From Chitinophagaceae bacterium (GTDB taxonomy: Bacteria; Bacteroidota; Bacteroidia; Chitinophagales; Chitinophagaceae), in NCBI GenBank assembly GCA_017856545.1, contig JAFMEV010000004.1, forward strand, positions 1 through 44,908: DNA of 44,908 nucleotides. The letters run 5' to 3'. Made by a program: the position numbers and the translations under genes. Of the stretch, positions 33,988 to 41,360 are shown piece after piece. A model generated the notes under the pieces. The model was not told the origin of the DNA, made no database searches, and worked only from the letters and a program-made list of their open reading frames with translations. The number at the start of each line of letters is the position of its first letter. Position 1 is the first letter of the stretch.

Positions 33988-35928
33988 ATGTCAAAATACG
34001 AGGATATTCATTTTGTAGATGCTGCACAACCAGTTTGGAATTACTCTTTATTTACTGACGAGGATATCCGTAATTTTCAAAATGGTACTCACTATAGTTT
34101 ATATACCTTATTTGGCAATAAACAAATAGAAGTTCTAAATACTAAGGGAACTTATTTTAGTGTTTGGGCCCCTAATGCCACTGCGGTATTTGTTACCGGC
34201 AATTTCAATGATTGGAATAAAGCTAGTCATCCATTAAAAGTAAGATTAGATAGTTCAGGTATTTGGGAGGGTTTTATTCCCAATGTATTACAAGGTGAGG
34301 TATATAAATATCATATTCATGGTTACAAAGGCGCATTATTGGATAAAGGAGATCCATTTGCACATTATTGGGAATTAAGGCCTTTAACTGCTTCCATTAC
34401 ATGGGATACCCGCTATACATGGAAAGACGATGCATGGTTAGAAAAAAGAAAAACAAAAAATAGAACTGATCAACCATACTCTGTATATGAAGTGCATTTG
34501 GCTAGTTGGATGAGGCCAGACAAAAACAATGAGGATTCCTACAATAGTTATAAGCAGCTGATAGATTTATTAGTGCCTTATGTAAAAGAAATGGGTTTTA
34601 CACATGTAGAATTCATGCCCGTGATGGAACATCCTTTTGATGGAAGCTGGGGATATCAGGGTATTGGATTTTTCGCTCCAACTTCCAGATTTGGAAATCC
34701 ACAAGAATTTGCTGCCTTAGTAGAAGCATTTCATGCTGCTGAAATTGGTGTGATTATTGATTGGGTGCCATCTCATTTTCCCTATGATAGTCATGGTTTA
34801 TTTATGTTTGACGGAGCCAATACCTATGAGTATGCAGATATGAGAAAAGGGTATCATCCAGACTGGAATTCTTATATTTTCAATTATAAAAGAGGGGAAG
34901 TAAAATCATTTTTAATAAGTAGTGCAAGATTTTGGTGTGATCAATTTCATATTGATGGATTAAGAGTAGACGCCGTTAGTTCTATGTTGAAATTGGATTA
35001 TAGTAGAAAAGAAGGAGAGTGGGAGCCTAATGAATTTGGTGGAAATGGTAATTTAGAAGCTATCGCATTTATCAAAGATTTAAACGAAACCTTATATAGA
35101 GATTTCCCAGCTATTCAAACTATTGCAGAAGAAGCAACTGATTGGCCAGGAATTAGTCAGCCCACTTTCATGGATGGTCTAGGTTTTGGGATGAAATGGA
35201 TGATGGGTTGGATGCATGACACTTTGGATTATTTTAAACTAGATCCTTTATATCGTTCAGGAAGTCAGGATAAATTTACTTTTTCCATGATGTACTATTA
35301 TGACGAACATTTTATGTTGCCTTTAAGTCATGATGAAGTAGTTCACGGTAAAAGTCCCATGTTATATAAAATGCCTGGAGATGAATGGCAAAAGTTTGCT
35401 AATCTAAGATTGATGTATACTTATATGTTTACACATCCTGGTGCTAAATTATTATTCATGGGTAATGAATTTGCAGCCACACAAGAATGGAATTATCAAT
35501 CTGAATTACAATGGGACTTATTGAAATATGAAAGTCATACTGGGATGAAATTTTGTGTACAGCAATTAAATAAATTATACCAATCCCATCCAGCTTTATA
35601 CGAGTTACAATATGATACTGCCGGGTTTGAATGGGTAGAAACCAATAAAAGACAGGAAGGCGTTTTAGCTTTTAAGAGAAAATCCAGAGACCCTAAGGAA
35701 GAAATTTTAGTGGTCTTTAATATGACCCCAGTGCCAAGACATCAATATCCTATACATGTATATGGGAATAAGCCATGGAAAGAAATTTTTAATAGTGATA
35801 ATAAAGCCTATTGGGGCGTAGGGGATTTATTCAATAGAGACATAAGTATGGAGCCTCAGGATAATCAAAATGAATGGTTTAAGCTCATTTTGGAGCTTCC
35901 TGCATTGTCTGCTATTGTATTAAAGTAG
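33988..35928 (+). CDS. glgB: 1,4-alpha-glucan branching enzyme
   Basis: Introduces alpha-1,6 branches into glycogen. The 646-aa protein has a CBM48 domain (about 60-145, with FSVWAPNATAVFVTGNFNDW), a GH13 barrel, and a C-terminal all-beta domain. Catalytic residues are Asp328 (DGLRVDAVS), Glu381 (IAEEATDWPG) and Asp449 (LSHDEVVHGK). It lacks the extra N-terminal module of E. coli GlgB, hence the shorter length. Last gene of the operon; no clear terminator follows in the 122-base gap. Confidence 0.96.
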   Translation: MSKYEDIHFVDAAQPVWNYSLFTDEDIRNFQNGTHYSLYTLFGNKQIEVLNTKGTYFSVWAPNATAVFVTGNFNDWNKASHPLKVRLDSSGIWEGFIPNVLQGEVYKYHIHGYKGALLDKGDPFAHYWELRPLTASITWDTRYTWKDDAWLEKRKTKNRTDQPYSVYEVHLASWMRPDKNNEDSYNSYKQLIDLLVPYVKEMGFTHVEFMPVMEHPFDGSWGYQGIGFFAPTSRFGNPQEFAALVEAFHAAEIGVIIDWVPSHFPYDSHGLFMFDGANTYEYADMRKGYHPDWNSYIFNYKRGEVKSFLISSARFWCDQFHIDGLRVDAVSSMLKLDYSRKEGEWEPNEFGGNGNLEAIAFIKDLNETLYRDFPAIQTIAEEATDWPGISQPTFMDGLGFGMKWMMGWMHDTLDYFKLDPLYRSGSQDKFTFSMMYYYDEHFMLPLSHDEVVHGKSPMLYKMPGDEWQKFANLRLMYTYMFTHPGAKLLFMGNEFAATQEWNYQSELQWDLLKYESHTGMKFCVQQLNKLYQSHPALYELQYDTAGFEWVETNKRQEGVLAFKRKSRDPKEEILVVFNMTPVPRHQYPIHVYGNKPWKEIFNSDNKAYWGVGDLFNRDISMEPQDNQNEWFKLILELPALSAIVLK

Positions 35929-35998
35929 TCTGCAATCGTTGTAGAAGCACATTTTCATTGAAGTTTTGCACAATCTCAGTAATCCAACTATTGTTAAC

Positions 35999-36016
35999 AT
36001 TAAGTTCATATTAAGT
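35999..36016 (+). repeat. Direct repeat ATTAAGT x2, 11-bp period
   Basis: ATTAAGT occurs at 35999-36005 and again at 36010-36016, one helical turn apart, upstream of the small unknown gene. Such spacing can mark a tandem regulator site, but seven-base AT-rich repeats are also easily chance. Confidence 0.25.
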
Positions 36017-36019
36017 GTT

Positions 36020-36027
36020 GAACTTTG
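36020..36027 (+). promoter_or_regulatory. Weak -7-like element of the small unknown gene
   Basis: GAACTTTG differs from TAnnTTTG by one base, its last base 24 bases before the ATG at 36051. That spacing matches other genes in this window, which is the main support. Confidence 0.25.
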
Positions 36028-36050
36028 TGTAATCATCCAACCCTATCAAC

Positions 36051-36359
36051 ATGAAAACAAATCACAAGGCTTTATTGCATGACGCGGTTTCCGAGTTCAT
36101 TCAATTGCATGCTTTTGATCATTTAATGGACCAGGAACTTGCTCAATTAAAAAGCTTATTAAATCAATGGGCTTTTGAAGAGCCCAATCAAGAACTAACA
36201 GAAAAATTAGTTCCTTATTTAACCAAAGTAAATTTCTTCGTAGAAAGTATTTCACCAGCTGCTATTCAGCTATGGTTTTATGCGATGTCTTACAATAATA
36301 TTCCAGTCATGAATGTAACTGGAAATATTGTCCAAGATAATAATGAGTTAGTATATTAA
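36051..36359 (+). CDS. Hypothetical protein, 102 aa
   Basis: I do not recognise this protein. It is soluble with no signal peptide. The first 80 residues look alpha-helical (ALLHDAVSEFIQLHAFDHL, then LKSLLNQWAF and LTEKLVPYLTKVNFFVES), and the last 20 are less regular (NVTGNIVQDNNELVY). Cysteine is absent. It has its own possible promoter and ends one base before a strong bidirectional terminator, so it is probably a monocistronic gene. That gene-like framing and normal codon use make it likely to be real. The neighbours give no functional clue. Confidence 0.65.
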   Translation: MKTNHKALLHDAVSEFIQLHAFDHLMDQELAQLKSLLNQWAFEEPNQELTEKLVPYLTKVNFFVESISPAAIQLWFYAMSYNNIPVMNVTGNIVQDNNELVY

Positions 36360-36389
36360 AAAAAGGCCCCAAATATTTGGGGCCTTTTT
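36360..36389. terminator. Bidirectional terminator between the two unknown genes
   Basis: A perfect 14-bp inverted repeat (36360-36373 with 36376-36389) with core GGCCCCAAA, A5 left and T5 right. It is GC-rich at the core and serves both convergent genes. Confidence 0.92.
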
Positions 36390-36410
36390 AATGTATTTCC
36401 TAAAAGGGGA

Positions 36411-37325
36411 TTAAAACAATCCGCCTTTTTTTAAGCTTGTTTTGCCTTCGCCAATTTTGAAGCCATTATTGTATACTTCAATTTTGTATTCACCTTCCAT
36501 GAATTTGTTAGCATTTTTTACATCGTAACTAACTGGTAATACTGCGTTTTGCTCATATTGAACAGCTACTTTATTTGAGAAAGCTTTGTTACCATCTTCT
36601 CTAGTTGTAATGGTACCACCTTCGCCAAATGCCTTACCATCAGGAGCAGTGATGCAGATATATAAATCTTGTGGACCACTTGGAGTGATTCTATTTTTAT
36701 CAATTTGGAAAGCAACACGAATTGTATTAGCTCTTTTTGCAGATTTAGTTGCTTTTTCAGTGCCATCATCTTTAATTCTCAAAGCTTGTATAGAGAAATT
36801 GGAAGCGTGTAAAGTAGAACCAATATCTTGTAATCTTTCTTTTTCTTTTGTGGTTGTGTTTAAGTTAGAAGAAAGGTTGGTGTTTTGGTTGGTTAAATCT
36901 TGATTCTTTGCGTTTAATTGCTTGTTTTCTTCTTGTGCTTTAGATAAGTCAGTAAATAACTCTGCTACTTTTGAATTTAATGTAGCAATTAAAGATTTAG
37001 CTTCTTCTAATTCTTTATCAGTGGCATTCTTTTTAGTCAATAATGCACCAATATCAGATTTTAATTTCTGTAAATTTTGAGACTTCTCTAATAAATCTCC
37101 TTGTAACTGACCGTTTTGCGCAGTTAAGGAATCTACTTTAGCAGAAGCTGCTATGAATTCTGCTTGAATAGCATTTTTAGTGCTATCTGCTGTATTTAAT
37201 TGAGTAGTGTAGTTATTTACGATTTCTGTCTTAGATGTACTAAAGTAAATCCAAGAACCTACTAAGGCTACTACTAAAATACCGATAATAATTTTTCCGT
37301 TGTTGTTTGAAGATTCGTTGCTCAT
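36411..37325 (-). CDS. Membrane-anchored coiled-coil protein, function unknown
   Basis: A 304-aa protein with a short polar N-terminus, one transmembrane helix (about 11-28, IIIGILVVALVGSWIYF), a long coiled coil from about 40 to 175 (heptads with Leu, Ala and many Lys/Glu/Asn), and a C-terminal globular part (about 185-304) rich in beta strands (NTIRVAFQIDKNRI, DLYICITAPDGKAFG, GEYKIEVYNNGFKIG). The orientation is likely N-in with the coil and end domain in the periplasm. The C-terminal part looks like a beta-sandwich; no known domain is recognised. It is divergent from holA and has a candidate promoter at 37347-37354. Confidence 0.78.
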   Translation of the reverse strand: MSNESSNNNGKIIIGILVVALVGSWIYFSTSKTEIVNNYTTQLNTADSTKNAIQAEFIAASAKVDSLTAQNGQLQGDLLEKSQNLQKLKSDIGALLTKKNATDKELEEAKSLIATLNSKVAELFTDLSKAQEENKQLNAKNQDLTNQNTNLSSNLNTTTKEKERLQDIGSTLHASNFSIQALRIKDDGTEKATKSAKRANTIRVAFQIDKNRITPSGPQDLYICITAPDGKAFGEGGTITTREDGNKAFSNKVAVQYEQNAVLPVSYDVKNANKFMEGEYKIEVYNNGFKIGEGKTSLKKGGLF

Positions 37326-37346
37326 ATTTTATATTTGAATAGGGTT

Positions 37347-37354
37347 CAAAGATA
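37347..37354 (-). promoter_or_regulatory. Candidate -7 element of the coiled-coil gene
   Basis: On the minus strand this is TATCTTTG, an exact TAnnTTTG match, 22 bases before the ATG at 37325. It is back to back with the holA element. Confidence 0.5.
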
Positions 37355-37375
37355 AGTAAAAACACCTAAATCTTG

Positions 37376-37383
37376 TATATTTG
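37376..37383 (+). promoter_or_regulatory. Candidate -7 element of holA, very close to the start codon
   Basis: TATATTTG matches TAnnTTTG exactly and ends only 5 bases before the holA ATG. If used, transcription would begin at or beside the A of the start codon, giving a leaderless mRNA. Confidence 0.4.
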
Positions 37384-37387
37384 AGGC

Positions 37388-38398
37388 ATGCCTACTGCAA
37401 AAATTATAGCTAACTGGAAAAATAAAGTATACGATGCTGTTTACTGGTTAGAGGGCGAAGAACCATTTTATATTGATCAGGTAGTAGAATTTGCTGAAAA
37501 ACAATTGCTTCCAGAAGCGGAACAGGCATTTAATTTGAGTATTTTTTATGGGAAAGATGCTGATTGGGCAGAGATCATCAATGCTTGTAAACGCTATCCT
37601 GTATTTGCAGAAAAGCAGGTAGTCATTATTAAAGAGGCCCAGCATATGGGGCAAATAGAAAAGTTATTACCTTATATTGAAAACCCCCTGAGTTCTACCA
37701 TTTTAATTGTAGCACATAAAGATAAAAATGTTGATGGAAGGTCGGCATTAGCCAAGGCGCTTAAAACAAAGTCAGTACATGTATCTACCAAGAAAATGTA
37801 TGACAATAAATTACCAGAATGGGTAATGGGGTTTATAAAAGAAAGAGGGTTCCAAATCAATCCTAAAGCGGTTCAAATCATTGTAGATCATATAGGTAAT
37901 GATTTAAGCAGAATTCAAAATGAACTAGACAAACTCATTATCAATATTGGGGATAGAAAAAATATTACCGAAGATGATATTGAAAAATATATAGGTATTA
38001 GTAAAGAATACAATGCATTTGAATTTCAAGATGCGGTTGCGCAAAAAAATTTTTCAAAAGCCATCAAAATGATTCAGTATTTTGAATCCAATCATAAAGC
38101 TGCACCTATTCAGTTAATACTGCCCACCTTATATGCGTTTTTTAATAAACTCTATTCTATCTATGGGCTAGGGACACAGGATGAAAGACGCATCGCCAGC
38201 GAAGTGGGGATTGCTCCTTTTTTAGTAAAAAATTATATGGCAGCAACAAGACATTATAGTTATGGCAAAGTGGAGCATATTTTGCTTCTTATTCACGAAT
38301 ATAATTTAAGAGTATTGGGTATCAATGATGCTTCCAACTCAGATGCTGATTTATTAAAAGAGTTGGTGATAAAAATTATGGATACTTCTGCAAAATAG
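37388..38398 (+). CDS. holA: DNA polymerase III subunit delta
   Basis: Clamp-loader subunit that opens the beta clamp. The 336-aa protein follows the HolA pattern: VYWLEGEEPFYIDQVVEFAEKQLLP near residue 17, then NACKRYPVFAEKQVVIIKEAQ near 60-80, a central lid region (LSRIQNELDKLIIN near 176) and a C-terminal collar (ALDHLEE-like stretch DAVAQKNFSKAIKMIQYF near 220). Length is typical. The AAA+ fold is present without a functional Walker motif, as in all delta subunits. The 3' end overlaps convergent ribF by 23 bases. Confidence 0.92.
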   Translation: MPTAKIIANWKNKVYDAVYWLEGEEPFYIDQVVEFAEKQLLPEAEQAFNLSIFYGKDADWAEIINACKRYPVFAEKQVVIIKEAQHMGQIEKLLPYIENPLSSTILIVAHKDKNVDGRSALAKALKTKSVHVSTKKMYDNKLPEWVMGFIKERGFQINPKAVQIIVDHIGNDLSRIQNELDKLIINIGDRKNITEDDIEKYIGISKEYNAFEFQDAVAQKNFSKAIKMIQYFESNHKAAPIQLILPTLYAFFNKLYSIYGLGTQDERRIASEVGIAPFLVKNYMAATRHYSYGKVEHILLLIHEYNLRVLGINDASNSDADLLKELVIKIMDTSAK

Positions 38399-39320
38399 AA
38401 GCTGTTTGTAATTTATCTTGCGCTAATTGATTTTTTAGGGCTTCTAATCCATCAAATTTTTGTTCTCCTCTAATAAATTCAAATACTTGAACAATGAGGG
38501 TTTGGTCATAAATGTCTTGATCAAAATTGAATATGTTTACCTCAATTACTTTTTTATGTCCATCCACGGTAGGCCTTACCCCAATATTCATCATTCCATT
38601 TAGTAAAGCTCCATTGGTGCAAGCTCCTTTCACTTTTACTGCATACACTCCATTAGAGGGGATTAATTTCTCTTCATCATTGATATGTAAATTAGCCGTT
38701 GGAAATCCAATGGTTCTTCCTAATTGATTTCCTCTTACAACATAGCCTTCAAAAGCATAAGGGTAGCCCAATAAATTATTGGCTTGTTCCATATTTTTTT
38801 CAGAAATACAATTTCGAATTAGGGTAGAGCTAACAATCTCACCATTTACTAATTGCTCATTGATTTCATCCACTGAAAATTGAAATTCTTTTCCCAGTGT
38901 TTCTAGTAACTTAAAATCACCTTTTCTGCCATTCCCAAATCGGTGATCATAACCAACGATAATATGTGCAGGTTTGAAATGTGCTACTATGAAATCCTTA
39001 ACATATTCCTCTGCGGTCATATTCGAAAAACGGTGATCAAAAGGGACTACCACTAAATGGTCAACACCAGCTTTATCTAACAAACTAATTCTTTCGCTTA
39101 AATGGGTCAATTGTTTAATTTCTCCTGGAACTGAAGAGATCACTTTTCTTGGATGTGGATGAAAGCTAATAATAACGGTCTCGCCCTGGATGGATGCGGC
39201 GATTGACTTCATTTTTTGAATGATTTGAAGGTGGCCTTTGTGCACACCATCAAATGCGCCAGTAGTGATAACTGCTTGTCTAAATGGGGGTAAATTTTGT
39301 AAATCGTAGTGAACCTTCAT
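38376..39320 (-). CDS. ribF: Bifunctional riboflavin kinase / FAD synthetase
   Basis: Converts riboflavin to FMN and then FAD. The 314-aa protein has an N-terminal FAD synthetase domain with the nucleotidyltransferase motif TTGAFDGVHKGHLQ near residue 20, the GYDHRFGNGRKGD segment near 125, and STLIRN near 165; the C-terminal riboflavin kinase domain begins near 185 with GRTIGFPTANLH. Both activities look intact. It is divergent from purM across a striking inverted-repeat promoter region and overlaps the 3' end of holA by 23 bases. Confidence 0.96.
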   Translation of the reverse strand: MKVHYDLQNLPPFRQAVITTGAFDGVHKGHLQIIQKMKSIAASIQGETVIISFHPHPRKVISSVPGEIKQLTHLSERISLLDKAGVDHLVVVPFDHRFSNMTAEEYVKDFIVAHFKPAHIIVGYDHRFGNGRKGDFKLLETLGKEFQFSVDEINEQLVNGEIVSSTLIRNCISEKNMEQANNLLGYPYAFEGYVVRGNQLGRTIGFPTANLHINDEEKLIPSNGVYAVKVKGACTNGALLNGMMNIGVRPTVDGHKKVIEVNIFNFDQDIYDQTLIVQVFEFIRGEQKFDGLEALKNQLAQDKLQTASILQKYP

Positions 39321-39336
39321 CTTCTATAGCTAAATA

Positions 39337-39371
39337 TGGCACAAATGTAAAACAATTGTACCTTTGTGCCA
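39337..39371. promoter_or_regulatory. Inverted-repeat divergent promoter of ribF and purM
   Basis: TGGCACAAATGTA (39337-39349) and TACCTTTGTGCCA (39359-39371) are inverted copies with 12 of 13 positions matching, separated by 9 bases. Each arm holds a -7 element facing outward: minus-strand TACATTTG (39342-39349) for ribF, 22 bases before its ATG, and plus-strand TACCTTTG (39359-39366) for purM, 23 bases before its ATG. The match extends beyond the -7 hexamer into the GTGCCA flank, so a shared initiation context or a regulator site is possible. Confidence 0.6.
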
Positions 39372-39388
39372 CAAATCAATTTAGATAC

Positions 39389-40567
39389 ATGTCATTATAT
39401 GCCCAGCGCGGTGTATCCGCTCAAAAAGAAGAAGTACATGCTGCCATTCAGCATTTAGATCAGGGCTTGTACCCAAATGCTTTTTGTAAATTATATGCAG
39501 ATTTTCTTGGGGGCGATCAAAACTACATTAATATCATGCATGCCGATGGAGCAGGTACTAAAAGTATTTTGGCATACATCTATTGGAAAGAAACTGGGGA
39601 TGCGTCTGTTTGGAAAGGTATTGCACAAGATGCGATTGCAATGAATTTAGATGATTTATTGTGTGTGGGCATTTATGATCAAATTTTATTCTCTAGTACG
39701 ATTGATAGAAATAAATTACTTATCAACGGAGAAGTGATCAGTGAAGTGATTAATGGGACACAATCCTTTTTTGAAACCTTAAAAGAATTTGGAGTTCAAA
39801 TTTCTTTTTTAGGAGGAGAGACTGCAGATGTGGGGGATGTGGTAAGAACAATTGCTGTGAATGGAACCATGACAGCAAGATGGCCTAAATCAAAACTCAT
39901 CACCAATGATTTAATTGCACCAGGTCAAGTGATTGTTGGTTTTTCAAGTTATGGACAAGCAAAATATGAAACTGCTTACAATAGTGGTCTAGGAAGTAAT
40001 GGTTTGACAAGTGCAAGGCATGATGTATTAAGCAAAGAATATGCTACTAAATATCCGGAAACATTTGAGCCAAGCTTAGCGAATGAAGTGGTATACATTG
40101 GTAAAAATAAAGTTACAGATACTATTGATATACCAGGTTTTGGTAACATTCAAGTGGGTAAATTATTATTGAGTCCTACAAGAACCTATGCGCCATTAGT
40201 AAAAGCAATTTTATCTAAACATTTTGATGCTGTTAAAGGGATGATTCATTGTAGTGGTGGTGGGCAGACCAAGTGTATGAAATACTTGCCAGGCCCTATG
40301 CGTATTGTGAAAGATCATTTTTTAGAAGTACCTCCAATATTTAAATTGATTCAAGAAAATTCTGGTGCCAACGCAAGAGAAATGTATCAAGTATTTAATA
40401 TGGGGCATCGTTTAGAAATTTTCACCAATGAAATGGATGCGGCCGCATTAATTGAAATTGCTGCATCTTTAGGCATTGAAGCACAAATAATTGGTAGAGT
40501 GGAGGCGTCAGACACCAAAGAATTGGTCTTAAAAGGAAGTTTTGGAACAGAAACATTTAGCTATTAA
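39389..40567 (+). CDS. purM: Phosphoribosylformylglycinamidine cyclo-ligase (AIR synthase)
   Basis: Closes the imidazole ring of AIR in purine synthesis. The chosen start (MSLYAQRGVSAQKEEV) gives 392 aa, the length of the Bacteroidota form and longer than E. coli PurM. It has the DGAGTKS motif near residue 52, a Gly-rich ATP-binding LGGETADVGD near 150 and the SSYGQAKYETAYNSGLGSNGL region near 190. The frame is open 35 codons further upstream, but that extension covers the promoter region and part of ribF, so the inner ATG is preferred. ftsE follows after 24 bases. Confidence 0.95.
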   Translation: MSLYAQRGVSAQKEEVHAAIQHLDQGLYPNAFCKLYADFLGGDQNYINIMHADGAGTKSILAYIYWKETGDASVWKGIAQDAIAMNLDDLLCVGIYDQILFSSTIDRNKLLINGEVISEVINGTQSFFETLKEFGVQISFLGGETADVGDVVRTIAVNGTMTARWPKSKLITNDLIAPGQVIVGFSSYGQAKYETAYNSGLGSNGLTSARHDVLSKEYATKYPETFEPSLANEVVYIGKNKVTDTIDIPGFGNIQVGKLLLSPTRTYAPLVKAILSKHFDAVKGMIHCSGGGQTKCMKYLPGPMRIVKDHFLEVPPIFKLIQENSGANAREMYQVFNMGHRLEIFTNEMDAAALIEIAASLGIEAQIIGRVEASDTKELVLKGSFGTETFSY

Positions 40568-40591
40568 TTTTAATATAAAACAACCCAACCC

Positions 40592-41266
40592 ATGAGCGAG
40601 TTAGTAGTACAATTAGACCATGTAAATATTTACCAAAGTGGTAGCCTTATTTTACAAGATGTCAATTTAAAAGTGGAGAAAGGAGAGTTTGTTTATTTAG
40701 TGGGAAGAACGGGTGCTGGAAAAAGTAGTTTATTAAAAACATTATACGGAGAGTTAACCTTAACAGAAGGAAATGGGAATGTTGTAGGGTTTAACTTAAA
40801 AGATATGACATGGAAAACATTGCCTTTCTTAAGAAGAAATTTAGGAGTGGTATTCCAAGATTTCCAATTACTAACCGATAGAAATGTTCATGAAAATTTA
40901 AAATTTGTGCTTAAGGCAACTGGATGGCAGGACGAAAAGTTGATGGAGCAAAAAATAGACGATGTATTGAATAAAGTAGGTCTACAGAATAAAGGATTTA
41001 AAATGACCTATGAAATGAGTGGTGGAGAGCAACAGAGAGTGGATATTGCACGTGCCCTCTTAAATGCACCTAAATTGATCTTAGCGGACGAGCCAACAGG
41101 TAGTTTAGATCCTGAAACAAGTGACGAAATCATGCAATTATTGATGCAAATAGCCAAGGAAGACGGAACAGCAATTTTAATGGCCACCCACGATTTTATG
41201 GTGGTGAATAAGTTCCCTTCCCGTACTTTGACCACAGAAGGTGGAAAACTGGTAGAAAAGGCTTAA
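40592..41266 (+). CDS. ftsE: ABC transporter ATPase, FtsE
   Basis: ATPase subunit of FtsEX, which controls peptidoglycan hydrolases at the division site. The 224-aa protein is a single ABC domain: Walker A GRTGAGKSS at 38-46, Q-loop FQDFQLL, signature MSGGEQQR, Walker B LILADEPTG and switch His in MATHD. The Q-loop region RRNLGVVFQDFQLL is characteristic of FtsE, but a LolD-like exporter ATPase is the alternative. No ftsX permease is adjacent. It is probably co-transcribed with purM and ends at a terminator. Confidence 0.87.
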   Translation: MSELVVQLDHVNIYQSGSLILQDVNLKVEKGEFVYLVGRTGAGKSSLLKTLYGELTLTEGNGNVVGFNLKDMTWKTLPFLRRNLGVVFQDFQLLTDRNVHENLKFVLKATGWQDEKLMEQKIDDVLNKVGLQNKGFKMTYEMSGGEQQRVDIARALLNAPKLILADEPTGSLDPETSDEIMQLLMQIAKEDGTAILMATHDFMVVNKFPSRTLTTEGGKLVEKA

Positions 41267-41281
41267 TAAATTCTTCATTTT

Positions 41282-41303
41282 GGGCATAAATTGCCCTTTT
41301 TTT
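41282..41303 (+). terminator. Short intrinsic terminator of ftsE
   Basis: GGGCA (41282-41286) pairs with TGCCC (41292-41296) around a 5-base loop and is followed by seven T (41297-41303). The stem is short but the T tract is strong. Confidence 0.6.
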
Positions 41304-41305
41304 AC

Positions 41306-41336
41306 TTGAAATCTTACGTCTTTTTTCATATGTTCG
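41306..41336 (+). promoter_or_regulatory. Candidate promoter of smc
   Basis: TTG at 41306-41308, 20 bases of spacer, then TATGTTCG at 41329-41336, one base from TAnnTTTG. The last base lies 25 bases before the GTG start of smc. TATGT/ACATA arms at 41329-41344 also form a small inverted repeat. Confidence 0.4.
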
Positions 41337-41360
41337 CAGACATATAAAAGTTCAAAGAAA

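Noticed and set aside
39284-39388. N-terminal extension of purM to an earlier ATG
   Set aside because: It would cover the ribF start and the divergent promoter, and the family N-terminus begins at the ATG at 39389.
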